Below, in pieces: positions 1 to 7,235 of a stretch of 13,574 nt of DNA (position 1 is its first letter; each line of letters opens with the position of its first letter). A program made the translations under genes and the position numbers. The notes below the pieces were generated by a model. That model had not been told where the DNA came from and searched no databases. It saw only the letters and a program-made list of their open reading frames with translations. This DNA comes from Lachnospiraceae bacterium (GTDB taxonomy: Bacteria > Bacillota > Clostridia > Lachnospirales > Lachnospiraceae). Location: the NCBI GenBank assembly GCA_017475845.1, contig JAFVEU010000249.1:1-13574 (forward strand), given 5' to 3'.

Positions 1-1163
1 GGGATTTTTCGGATAAGTACGGAAACTGCCGGGTGGCATATGCAGCCAAGGCATTCTGTACAAAGGGAATGCTTAAGATCGTTGAAAAGTGCGGCGCGTC
101 CGTGGATGTGGTCTCGGGAGGAGAGATCGCAGTGGCAAAGGCAGCGGGTTTTCCCGCCGACAGGATAGAATTCAACGGGAATAACAAGCTTCCTTCCGAG
201 ATAGATATGGCGGTGGAATACGGGATAAAAAGGTTCATCCTTGACGGGGTTAAGGAACTCCCGCTGATAGAGGAAGCCTGTAAGAAGCATGACACGAAGG
301 TGAATGTGGTTGTCCGCATCACTCCGGGTGTGGCGGCTTCCACCCACGATCATATAATAACGGGAAAGCTGGACTCCAAGTTCGGGATCCCCATGGAGGA
401 TGATGTGCTCTACCCCGTGATAAAGGCGGTGATAGATTCTCCCTATGCGGAATTCCTGGGACTCCACATGCATATCGGTTCCCAGCTCTTTACCAATGAG
501 GAGTATATCAAGTCCCTGGAGGTCATGCTTGACTGCGCAGCAGAGGTTAAGAAAAGGTTCGGAGTGGCGGTTAAGGAGCTGAATCTGGGCGGCGGCTTCG
601 GCGTTACCTATATCGATGAAGAGAGAAAGCCCTATTCCTTCTTCCTGGATCCTCTGATGGAGAGGATAATATCCTGGTCAGCGGAGCTTGGGATCGAAAG
701 ACCCGTTGTGGCAGTGGAGCCGGGACGGAGCATGATAGCGGAGGCCGGCATCACTCTCTACACCGTGGGACAGATAAAGAACATAAAGAACGTCAGAAAA
801 TATGTGTCGGTGGACGGCGGTATGGGAGACAACATTAGGGTTGCTCTTTATGATGCGGAATATACCGGCGTTGTGGCAAATAAGGCGGAGGAACCCCGCA
901 CCGAAAAGATCACAGTCTGCGGTAAATGCTGTGAGTCCGGGGATCTGATCGCCAGGGACATCATGGTGCCGGAGAGTATCGAAGCCGGTGATATCCTTGC
1001 CATCTTCTCAACAGGAGCCTATGGGTATTCCATGGCTTCCAACTATAATAACAATCCGGTTCCCGGAGCGGTGCTCTTGAAGGACGGGGTTGCTGCATGG
1101 CTCATAAAGCCCCAGACCTATGAGCAGATAATGGAGAACCAGGTTATACCGGAGTGGCTCTGA
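1..1163 (+). CDS. lysA: Diaminopimelate decarboxylase, 5'-truncated by window edge
   Basis: This is the last enzyme of lysine synthesis, a cytosolic PLP enzyme that decarboxylates meso-diaminopimelate to L-lysine. The open frame reads codons from base 3 with no stop before it, so the gene begins outside the window; the GTG at 33 is internal. Visible family motifs are YAAKAF (PLP-binding lysine codon at 48-50), HMHIGSQ, GGGFGVTY, the phosphate-binding EPGRSMIAEAG, the active-site CGKCCESGD, and GAYGYSMASNYNNNP near the C-terminus. About 386 residues are visible of a usual length near 420, so roughly 30 N-terminal residues are missing. It ends in TGA and carB follows 66 bases later with no terminator between, so the two are probably cotranscribed. 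Identification is firm from the motifs. Confidence 0.96.
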   Translation, partial: DFSDKYGNCRVAYAAKAFCTKGMLKIVEKCGASVDVVSGGEIAVAKAAGFPADRIEFNGNNKLPSEIDMAVEYGIKRFILDGVKELPLIEEACKKHDTKVNVVVRITPGVAASTHDHIITGKLDSKFGIPMEDDVLYPVIKAVIDSPYAEFLGLHMHIGSQLFTNEEYIKSLEVMLDCAAEVKKRFGVAVKELNLGGGFGVTYIDEERKPYSFFLDPLMERIISWSAELGIERPVVAVEPGRSMIAEAGITLYTVGQIKNIKNVRKYVSVDGGMGDNIRVALYDAEYTGVVANKAEEPRTEKITVCGKCCESGDLIARDIMVPESIEAGDILAIFSTGAYGYSMASNYNNNPVPGAVLLKDGVAAWLIKPQTYEQIMENQVIPEWL

Positions 1164-1229
1164 AGAGCGCCGGGTCTTAACTGTCCGGTGTTTACCGGTA
1201 TAAAACGTGATTAACGGAGGATGCGTTTC

Positions 1230-4200
1230 ATGTCGCACAGAACTGACATTAAAAAGGTGATGATAATAGGCTCGGGCCCCATCGTGATAGGACAGGCCTG
1301 TGAGTTTGACTATTCCGGGACCCAGGCCTGCAAGGCCCTTAAAAGCCTGGGATACGAGGTGGTGCTGGTGAATTCCAATCCCGCCACCATAATGACCGAT
1401 CCGGAGATGGCCGATGAAACCTATATCGAACCCTTGAATGTGGAACGGGTGGAAAAGATAATCGAGAAGGAAAGGCCGGACGCACTGCTTCCGAATCTGG
1501 GCGGTCAGTCGGGACTCAATCTCTGCTCGGAATTATATAAAAAGGGTATTCTGGATAAGTACGGGGTAAAGGTCATCGGAGTACAGGTGGATGCCATAGA
1601 GAGAGGCGAAGACCGTATAGAATTCAAGAAGACCATGAATGAGCTGGGTATCGGTATGGCCAGGTCAAAGGCCTGCTACAGCGTGGAAGAGGCTCTGGAG
1701 ATCGCGGACGAGCTGGGTTATCCCGTAGTGCTCCGTCCCGCTTATACCATGGGCGGAGCCGGAGGAGGCTTTGTTTACAACAAGGAAGAACTGAAGACGG
1801 TATGCGCCCGGGGACTGCAGGCTTCCCTTATACATCAGGTACTGGTAGAGGAATCCATCCTCGGCTGGGAAGAGCTGGAGCTGGAGGTGGTCCGTGACAG
1901 TAAGAACAATATGATCACGGTGTGCTTCATAGAAAACGTGGATGCGGTGGGAGTACATACCGGTGATTCCTTCTGCACAGCCCCCATGCTCACCATTTCC
2001 GAGGAGCTGCAGGCAGAGCTTCAGAGACAGGCCTACAGTATCGTGGAGCATATCGGGGTGATAGGAGGTACGAACGTACAGTTTGCCCATGACCCGAAGA
2101 GCGGCAGGATCATCGTTATCGAGATAAATCCCAGAACATCAAGATCTTCAGCTCTTGCAAGCAAGGCTACGGGCTTCCCCATAGCCCTGGTTTCCGCAAA
2201 GCTTGCATCGGGGCTCACCTTGGACGAGCTTCCCTGCGGAAAGTACGGGACTCTGGATAAATACAAGCCTGACGGGGACTATGTTGTGGTCAAGTTCGCC
2301 CGCTGGGCCTTTGAGAAATTCAAAGGCGTGGAGGACAGGCTGGGGACCCAGATGAGAGCCGTGGGTGAAGTCATGAGCATAGGACGGAACTACAAGGAGG
2401 CTTTCCAGAAGGCGGTCCGCTCCCTGGAAAAGGGCAGATACGGCCTGGGTCATGTGAGGGACTATGATAAAAAGACAAAGGAAGAACTCTTAAAGCTTTT
2501 AAGGGATTCCTCTTCGGAGCGGCACTTCATCATGTACGAAGCCCTGCGTAAAGGGGCAGACGTGAGTGAGATCTTTGAGATCACCGCGGTGAAGGAATAC
2601 TTCATCAGGCAGATGAAGGAGCTGGTGGAGTTCGAGGAGGAGCTTGTAAGTAAATACAGGGGCAGGGTGCCTGACAGGGAAGATCTCAATAAGGCCAAGA
2701 AGGACGGCTTTTCCGACAGGTATCTTTCGGAGATCCTCTCCGTCCCCGAAAGCGCAGTGCGGCATAAGAGGGAGGAATACGGCTTCCTTCAGAGCTGGGA
2801 CAGCGTTCATGTAAGCGGTACGGAAAAGAGCTGCTATTATTATTCCACCTATAACGGCGATGCTTCCTCTTACGCCGTGGAGGAGCCGGCAGAGGGTTCA
2901 AAGGGAAAGATAATGATACTGGGAGGCGGCCCCAACAGGATCGGACAGGGCATAGAATTCGACTATTGCTGTGTCCATGCTGCCAAATCCTTAAAGAAGC
3001 TGGGCTTTGAGACCATTATAGTAAACTGTAACCCTGAGACCGTGTCCACGGACTACGATACGTCGGATAAGCTCTATTTTGAGCCCCTTACCCTGGAGGA
3101 TGTGCTGAGTATCTATAAGAAAGAGAAGCCCCTGGGGGTCATTGCCCAGTTCGGGGGACAGACACCCCTGAACCTGGCATCGGATCTGGAAAAGGAGGGG
3201 GTAAAGATCCTTGGTACCTCCCCTGCGGTCATAGATCTGGCAGAGGACAGGGACCAGTTCAGGCTTGTTATGGATAAGCTCGGCATCCCCATGCCGGAGT
3301 CGGGAATGGCCACAACGGTTGAAGAGGCTGTTTCTCTTGCTCACCGGATAGGCTATCCCGTTATGGTGCGTCCTTCCTATGTTCTGGGAGGCCGGGGAAT
3401 GGAGATTGTCCGTGATGACGAGAGCATGAAGGACTATATGAGTGCGGCCGTGGGAGTCACTCCCGACAGACCGATCCTTATAGACCGCTTCCTTCATAAC
3501 GCGCTGGAATGCGAAGCGGATGCCATAAGCGACGGAAATGATGCCTTTGTGCCGGCGGTGATGGAGCATATAGAGCTGGCGGGGATACACTCGGGAGACA
3601 GTGCCTGCATAATCCCTTCAAAGCATATTTCAGAGGGGGCTCTCCGGGTGATAAGGGATTATACCAGGAAGATCGCCACGGAGATGAACGTGGTGGGGCT
3701 TATGAATATGCAATATGCCATAGAGGACGGAAAGGTGTATGTTCTGGAAGCAAATCCCAGAGCCTCCCGTACCGTGCCCCTGGTATCAAAGGTCTGCGCC
3801 ATAAGCATGGTGCCCATAGCCATAGATATAATCACGGGAGAGCTCACCGGGAGAAAGTCTCCGGTACCGGATCTGCCGGAGAAAGAGATCCCCTATTACG
3901 GGGTAAAGGAAGCGGTATTCCCCTTCAATATGTTCCCTGAGGTGGATCCCGTGCTGGGACCCGAAATGCGCTCCACCGGTGAGGTCCTGGGAATAGCGGA
4001 TACTCCGGGAGAGGCCTTCTTCAAAGCGGAAGAGGCAGCCAAAGCGGGGCTTCCCTTAGAGGGAGCGGTGCTCATATCCGTGAATGCCGAGGATAAGCCG
4101 GATGCGGCGGAGATAGCGGAATTGTTCCATGAGGACGGCTTTAAGATCTATGCCACCGGAGAGACCTGCAGGAGGATCACCGAAGCCGGGATCCCCGCAG

Positions 4201-4466
4201 AGCGTGTGAACAAGGCTTATGAAGGCAGGCCCAATGTGAGGGATCTTATCATCAACGGCAAGCTGGATCTCATCATCAATTCCCCGGCGGGGAAGGGCAA
4301 TATCCATGATGACAGCTACTTAAGAAAGGATGCCATAAAGGCCCATATCCCTTATATCACCACCATCGCAGCGGCAAGAGCCGCAGCGGAGGGCATCAGG
4401 GATGTTAAGAGAAACGGGGATTCAACGGTGAAGTCATTGCAGGAACTGCACAGCCTTGTGCCTTAA
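1230..4466 (+). CDS. carB: Carbamoyl phosphate synthase large subunit
   Basis: The large subunit makes carbamoyl phosphate from bicarbonate, ammonia (channelled from glutamine by CarA) and two ATP, feeding arginine and pyrimidine synthesis. The protein is about 1078 residues, the normal length. Order of domains: carboxyphosphate ATP-grasp half (about 1-400, starting TDIKKVMIIGSGPIVIGQAC, with RPAYTMGGAGGGF near 169-181), oligomerisation region (about 400-550), carbamoyl-phosphate ATP-grasp half (about 555-930, GGGPNRIGQGIEFDY and RPSYVLGGRGMEIV), and the C-terminal MGS-like allosteric domain (NSPAGKGN). I chose the ATG at 1230 because the ribosome site GGAGG (1216-1220) lies nine bases before it. 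An in-frame ATG at 1221 directly abuts that site and is too close to be used. No carA is visible next to it; the upstream neighbour is lysA. Ile codon ATA is frequent, unlike in glpK. Confidence 0.97.
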   Translation: MSHRTDIKKVMIIGSGPIVIGQACEFDYSGTQACKALKSLGYEVVLVNSNPATIMTDPEMADETYIEPLNVERVEKIIEKERPDALLPNLGGQSGLNLCSELYKKGILDKYGVKVIGVQVDAIERGEDRIEFKKTMNELGIGMARSKACYSVEEALEIADELGYPVVLRPAYTMGGAGGGFVYNKEELKTVCARGLQASLIHQVLVEESILGWEELELEVVRDSKNNMITVCFIENVDAVGVHTGDSFCTAPMLTISEELQAELQRQAYSIVEHIGVIGGTNVQFAHDPKSGRIIVIEINPRTSRSSALASKATGFPIALVSAKLASGLTLDELPCGKYGTLDKYKPDGDYVVVKFARWAFEKFKGVEDRLGTQMRAVGEVMSIGRNYKEAFQKAVRSLEKGRYGLGHVRDYDKKTKEELLKLLRDSSSERHFIMYEALRKGADVSEIFEITAVKEYFIRQMKELVEFEEELVSKYRGRVPDREDLNKAKKDGFSDRYLSEILSVPESAVRHKREEYGFLQSWDSVHVSGTEKSCYYYSTYNGDASSYAVEEPAEGSKGKIMILGGGPNRIGQGIEFDYCCVHAAKSLKKLGFETIIVNCNPETVSTDYDTSDKLYFEPLTLEDVLSIYKKEKPLGVIAQFGGQTPLNLASDLEKEGVKILGTSPAVIDLAEDRDQFRLVMDKLGIPMPESGMATTVEEAVSLAHRIGYPVMVRPSYVLGGRGMEIVRDDESMKDYMSAAVGVTPDRPILIDRFLHNALECEADAISDGNDAFVPAVMEHIELAGIHSGDSACIIPSKHISEGALRVIRDYTRKIATEMNVVGLMNMQYAIEDGKVYVLEANPRASRTVPLVSKVCAISMVPIAIDIITGELTGRKSPVPDLPEKEIPYYGVKEAVFPFNMFPEVDPVLGPEMRSTGEVLGIADTPGEAFFKAEEAAKAGLPLEGAVLISVNAEDKPDAAEIAELFHEDGFKIYATGETCRRITEAGIPAERVNKAYEGRPNVRDLIINGKLDLIINSPAGKGNIHDDSYLRKDAIKAHIPYITTIAAARAAAEGIRDVKRNGDSTVKSLQELHSLVP

Positions 4467-4477
4467 AGAAGACGGTG

Positions 4478-4508
4478 AGCCGGCCCGGGAAGGGCCGGCT
4501 TTCGTTTT
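4478..4508 (+). terminator. Rho-independent terminator after carB
   Basis: A perfect 9-bp stem, AGCCGGCCC (4478-4486) with GGGCCGGCT (4492-4500), closes a five-base loop and is followed by a T-rich tail (TTCGTTTT). It sits 11 bases after the carB stop and separates lysA-carB from the glycerol operon. Confidence 0.92.
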
Positions 4509-4673
4509 ATCCCCTTTATGTGCAGGGGGATGCACCAGAGCTCATGGGTAATTTTGACGAATGGAAACATCATTTTACCTAAAATAGTATAGATAATATC
4601 GGCAAATAAACCACATATTTGAACTGTATTTAGTATTTTTTTATATTTTGTTGCTTAATTCTTTATTTTCATA
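4509..4673. other. AT-rich intergenic DNA upstream of the glp promoter
   Basis: No gene is visible here. The second half (about 4600-4673) is markedly A/T-rich with T runs such as the seven Ts near 4635-4641. It could act as an UP element for the promoter just downstream, which is inference. Only weak, short inverted repeats are seen. Confidence 0.4.
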
Positions 4674-4702
4674 TTGCATTTTTAACAAATACATGTTATA
4701 GT
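4674..4702 (+). promoter_or_regulatory. Probable sigma-A promoter of the glp operon
   Basis: A -35-like TTGCAT (4674-4679) is separated by exactly 17 bases from TATAGT (4697-4702). TG two bases before the -10 (4694-4695) makes an extended -10 element. AT-rich DNA lies upstream. Transcription would start near 4709, giving a leader of about 155 bases before glpP. A small inverted repeat, TAACA (4683-4687) and TGTTA (4694-4698), overlaps the spacer and -10; it may be an operator or chance. The -35 matches consensus only at TTG, so the call rests mainly on spacing, extended -10 and position. Confidence 0.65.
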
Positions 4703-4719
4703 CTTATCAAAAGTTGAAT

Positions 4720-4809
4720 CGAGGTGCCTAATGAGACGAGAGAACATGGCTAAAAATCAGCATAAGGCTGTTTTGTAGTTAGTGTTCTGTTTTTTATGTG
4801 CGCACCTCG
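4720..4809 (+). promoter_or_regulatory. glp leader RNA with attenuator, probable GlpP target
   Basis: Between the promoter and glpP is an intrinsic terminator. AGAACA (4741-4746) pairs with TGTTCT (4783-4788). Inside it CTA, AAA and CAG (4750-4760) pair with CTG, TTT and TAG (4768-4778), leaving a seven-base loop CATAAGG and two mismatches. A run of six Ts follows (4790-4795). A wider perfect 8-bp pairing, CGAGGTGC (4720-4727) with GCACCTCG (4802-4809), brackets the whole structure. A terminator in front of the gene for a transcription antiterminator fits the known GlpP mechanism, in which GlpP with glycerol-3-phosphate lets polymerase through leader terminators of glp mRNAs. That GlpP acts on this RNA is inference. 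Confidence 0.72.
4731..4778 (+). CDS. Possible 15-residue leader peptide in the glp leader
   Basis: ATG at 4731 opens a short frame of 15 codons ending at TAG, encoding MRRENMAKNQHKAVL. A plausible ribosome site, GAGGTG (4721-4726), lies four bases upstream. The frame runs through the 5' arm, loop and part of the 3' arm of the leader terminator, so a translating ribosome would break that hairpin. The peptide has no run of a single amino acid typical of amino-acid attenuation. The frame could be chance within a structured RNA. A second in-frame ATG lies at 4746. Confidence 0.3.
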   Translation: MRRENMAKNQHKAVL

Positions 4810-4865
4810 CTGATCACGGGATCATAGGGCAGAGGTCCGCACGGAAGGTCGGGAAACAAAGAAAG

Positions 4866-5441
4866 ATGTGCAGATCATTTGTCGAGCAGGTTGAGGACAA
4901 TCCTATAATCGCAGCCGTTAAGGATGACGAGGGACTTAAGCTTTCTCTTACCAGCGATTCCAGTGTGATCTTTATCCTTTACGGAGATATCTGTACCATA
5001 CCGGACATTGTAAAAAGAATACATGACGCCGGCCGGACCGCGATGGTTCATGTTGACCTCATAAATGGCCTTTCTTCCAGAGATGTGGCTCTGGACTTTA
5101 TTAAAACCAGTACAGTGGCCGACGGCATCATAACGACAAAGAGCGCACTCATCCCCCATGCCAAGGAGCTGAAGCTGAACACCATCCTGCGGTATTTTGT
5201 GTTGGACAGCCTTGCTCTCATAAATATGGAAAAGGGAGCAAAACCAGGGGTGCCGCAGCCTGACTTTGTGGAATTTCTTCCGGGCATAATCCTTCCCGAC
5301 ATGATAAAGAGGATAAATTCCATATGCAGGGTGCCGGTGATTGCAGGAGGTCTAATTTCGGACAAGGCGGGGGTCATGAATGCTCTCTCAAACGGTGCGG
5401 TGGCTGTGTCGACCACCAATCCCAAGGTCTGGTTTCTTTAA
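4866..5441 (+). CDS. glpP: Glycerol-3-phosphate-responsive antiterminator
   Basis: This cytosolic RNA-binding regulator of the G3P antiterminator family (TIM-barrel-like fold) is known in Bacillus subtilis to need glycerol-3-phosphate to relieve termination in glp leaders. The 191-residue product has the family's usual length. Visible family segments: HVDLINGL (62-69), DGIITTK (86-92), QPDFVEFLPG (131-140), PVIAGGLI (157-164) and GAVAVSTTNPKVW near the end. I chose ATG 4866 because family similarity begins just after it; the in-frame GTG at 4782 would add 28 unrelated residues and start inside the leader terminator. The ribosome site is weak (AAAGAAAG just upstream), suggesting low translation, as suits a regulator. 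It is the first gene of the operon and lies 177 bases before glpK, so it probably controls its own transcription. Confidence 0.92.
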   Translation: MCRSFVEQVEDNPIIAAVKDDEGLKLSLTSDSSVIFILYGDICTIPDIVKRIHDAGRTAMVHVDLINGLSSRDVALDFIKTSTVADGIITTKSALIPHAKELKLNTILRYFVLDSLALINMEKGAKPGVPQPDFVEFLPGIILPDMIKRINSICRVPVIAGGLISDKAGVMNALSNGAVAVSTTNPKVWFL

Positions 5442-5514
5442 GTGCGGATCAGAAAAAGGAAACGGCGGGAAGCCCGGAAATGCTTCCAAAATCTAAGAGA
5501 AGGTTTTATTGATG

Positions 5515-5549
5515 GTACTGTAAAGCTTTCCGTGAAAACTTTACAGTAC
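5515..5549 (+). promoter_or_regulatory. Perfect 11-bp hairpin in glpP-glpK intergenic region
   Basis: GTACTGTAAAG (5515-5525) and CTTTACAGTAC (5539-5549) form a perfect 11-bp inverted repeat. Inside it TTTC/GAAA (5527-5530/5534-5537) can add four more pairs after one mismatch, leaving a three-base loop. No T run follows, so it is not a standard terminator. It could be an mRNA stability or processing element, a protein-binding RNA site, or a DNA operator. I see no good promoter in the 177-base gap 5442-5618; a weaker GGAAGC/GCTTCC pair sits at 5468-5487. Confidence 0.6.
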
Positions 5550-5553
5550 GCAG

Positions 5554-5590
5554 GCCACACCGCCGCGAAGCGGCATTTGAACGGCGTGGC
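5554..5590 (+). promoter_or_regulatory. GC-rich bulged hairpin upstream of glpK
   Basis: GCCAC (5554-5558) pairs with GTGGC (5586-5590) and CC/GG extends it after one mismatch. Inside, GCCGC (5562-5566) pairs with GCGGC (5570-5574) around a GAA loop, leaving an eight-base bulge on the 3' side. It ends 12 bases before the glpK ribosome site AAGGAGGT (5603-5610) and has no T tail. Together with the preceding hairpin it gives a highly structured 5' region for glpK. Confidence 0.55.
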
Positions 5591-5618
5591 TCTCAAAAGT
5601 TTAAGGAGGTAACAAAGT

Positions 5619-7118
5619 ATGGCTAAGTATGTGATGGCTCTGGATGCGGGAACGACCAGCAACAGATGTATCCTTTTCAACGAGAAGGGTGAGATGTGCT
5701 CTGTTGCGCAGAAAGAATTCACGCAGTACTATCCTCAGCCGGGCTGGGTTGAGCACGACGCGAACGAGATCTGGAACACCCAGCTTGCAGTTGCTAAGGA
5801 AGCTCTGCAGAAGGCAGGCGCTACCGCTTCTGACATCGCAGCGATCGGTATCACAAACCAGCGTGAGACCACCATTGTATGGGACAGGGCTACAGGAGAT
5901 CCCGTTTATCACGCTATCGTTTGGCAGTGCCGCAGAACTGCTGACATGAAGCAGGAACTGATGGACAAGTATCCCGGAATCGACAATTCCGCATACAACA
6001 AGACCGGTCTTGTATTTGACCCTTATTTCTCAGGAACAAAGCTTCGCTGGATACTGAACAATGTGGACGGCGTTCGTGAGAGAGCTGAGAAAGGCGAGCT
6101 TTGCTTCGGTACTGTTGACACATGGCTTATCTACAAGCTCACAAAGGGCAAGGTACACGCTACAGATTATTCAAATGCTTCCAGAACATTGATGTTCAAC
6201 ATCAATACCTGCCAGTGGGACGAGGAACTCTGCAAGCAGCTTGAGGTTCCCATGAGCATGCTTCCCAAGGCTCTTCCTTCCAGCAGCACCGAGTATGGCG
6301 AATCCGATCCCGAGTTCTTCGGCGGACCCATCAAGATCGCAGGCGTTGCAGGTGACCAGCAGGCAGCCCTCTTCGGACAGACCTGTTTCGAGTCCGGAAT
6401 GGCAAAGAACACCTACGGTACAGGATGCTTCATGCTGATGAACATCGGCACAAAGCCTCTCTTCCCGAACAACGGACTTCTTACAACCATTGCATGGGGA
6501 CTTGACGGCAAGGTTGAGTACGCTCTGGAAGGTTCCGTATTCGTAGCAGGTGCAGCTATCCAGTGGCTCCGTGATGAGGTTAAGCTGGTTGATTCTTCAC
6601 CGGATTCGGAATACTTTGCAACACAGGTTAAGGATACCAACGGATGTTACGTTGTTCCCGCATTCACGGGACTTGGTGCTCCTTATTGGGATCCCTACGC
6701 ACGCGGAGCTATCACAGGCCTTACCCGTGGCGTAAACAAGTATCACATCATCCGTGCTACACTTGAGTCTCTTGCACTTCAGACAAATGACGTGCTGGCA
6801 GCCATGGAAGACGGATCGGGAGTTAAGCTCAATGCTCTTAAGGTTGACGGCGGAGCCTGCAAGAATAATTTCCTTATGCAGTTCCAGTCAGATATCATCA
6901 ATGCTCCCGTTCATCGTCCTGTATGTGTTGAGACCACCGCTATGGGTGCTTCTTACCTCGCAGGTCTTGCAGTCGGCTTCTGGGCAAGTAAGGATGACGT
7001 TATCAAGAACTGGGCTATAGACAGAGAATTCAAGCCCGAAATGACTGATGCCGACAGAGATGCCAAGATCAAGGGCTGGAAGCAGGCAGTTAACGCAACC
7101 CGTAACTGGGCAAAATAA
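5619..7118 (+). CDS. glpK: Glycerol kinase
   Basis: This FGGY-family kinase uses ATP to phosphorylate glycerol to sn-glycerol-3-phosphate in the cytosol, trapping it and making the GlpP effector. The 499 residues match the family length. Visible motifs: phosphate loop LDAGTTSNR (8-16), GWVEHD (42-47), ITNQRETT (78-85), WQCRR (102-106), DPYFSGTK, GTVDTWL, AGDQQAALFGQ with catalytic-base Asp246, and YGTGCFM. The start is ATG 5619 with AAGGAGGT eight bases upstream. At residue 232, where enterococcal-type enzymes carry the His phosphorylated by HPr (context YHFYG/YHFFG), this protein has Glu (PEFFG). The E. coli fructose-bisphosphate loop GGKGGTR is absent too. Codons favour ATC, CGT and GCT/GCA compared with lysA and carB, suggesting high expression. 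Confidence 0.97.
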   Translation: MAKYVMALDAGTTSNRCILFNEKGEMCSVAQKEFTQYYPQPGWVEHDANEIWNTQLAVAKEALQKAGATASDIAAIGITNQRETTIVWDRATGDPVYHAIVWQCRRTADMKQELMDKYPGIDNSAYNKTGLVFDPYFSGTKLRWILNNVDGVRERAEKGELCFGTVDTWLIYKLTKGKVHATDYSNASRTLMFNINTCQWDEELCKQLEVPMSMLPKALPSSSTEYGESDPEFFGGPIKIAGVAGDQQAALFGQTCFESGMAKNTYGTGCFMLMNIGTKPLFPNNGLLTTIAWGLDGKVEYALEGSVFVAGAAIQWLRDEVKLVDSSPDSEYFATQVKDTNGCYVVPAFTGLGAPYWDPYARGAITGLTRGVNKYHIIRATLESLALQTNDVLAAMEDGSGVKLNALKVDGGACKNNFLMQFQSDIINAPVHRPVCVETTAMGASYLAGLAVGFWASKDDVIKNWAIDREFKPEMTDADRDAKIKGWKQAVNATRNWAK

Positions 7119-7127
7119 TCAATTAAG

Positions 7128-7179
7128 GTTTTCGCTGTTCTCCGCCGGAGTGCCTGATGCTCCGGCGGGGGCAGAAAAC
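7128..7179 (+). other. Long GC-rich stem-loop between glpK and glpF
   Basis: CCGCCGGAG (7142-7150) pairs perfectly with CTCCGGCGG (7160-7168), extendable by three pairs counting wobbles. A further outer pairing, GTTTTC (7128-7133) with GAAAAC (7174-7179), is possible across an internal loop. No T run follows on either strand, so it is unlikely to be an efficient intrinsic terminator. A role in transcript processing or in setting the glpK:glpF ratio is plausible inference. Confidence 0.55.
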
Positions 7180-7235
7180 GATGGTCTGTTTGAGCAGGCC
7201 GGATCATATTTCACAAAATAAGGAGGTTTTAGTTT

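Noticed and set aside
1185..1198. CCGGT/ACCGG hairpin between lysA and carB as a terminator
   Set aside because: Only five pairs and no T run, so it cannot be supported as a terminator.
1221..1229. ATG 1221 as carB start
   Set aside because: The GGAGG ribosome site directly abuts it; ATG 1230 has normal spacing and the usual CarB N-terminus.
2991..3590. 199-codon frame on the minus strand inside carB
   Set aside because: It is antisense to a well-conserved gene, lacks a ribosome site and resembles no family.
4782..4865. GTG start extending glpP by 28 residues
   Set aside because: The extension starts inside the leader terminator, has no ribosome site and shows no resemblance to GlpP proteins.
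5518..5531. Catabolite repression (cre) site in TGTAAAGCTTTCCG
   Set aside because: The central CG of the cre consensus is GC here and the right half is imperfect; the 11-bp hairpin explains the sequence better.
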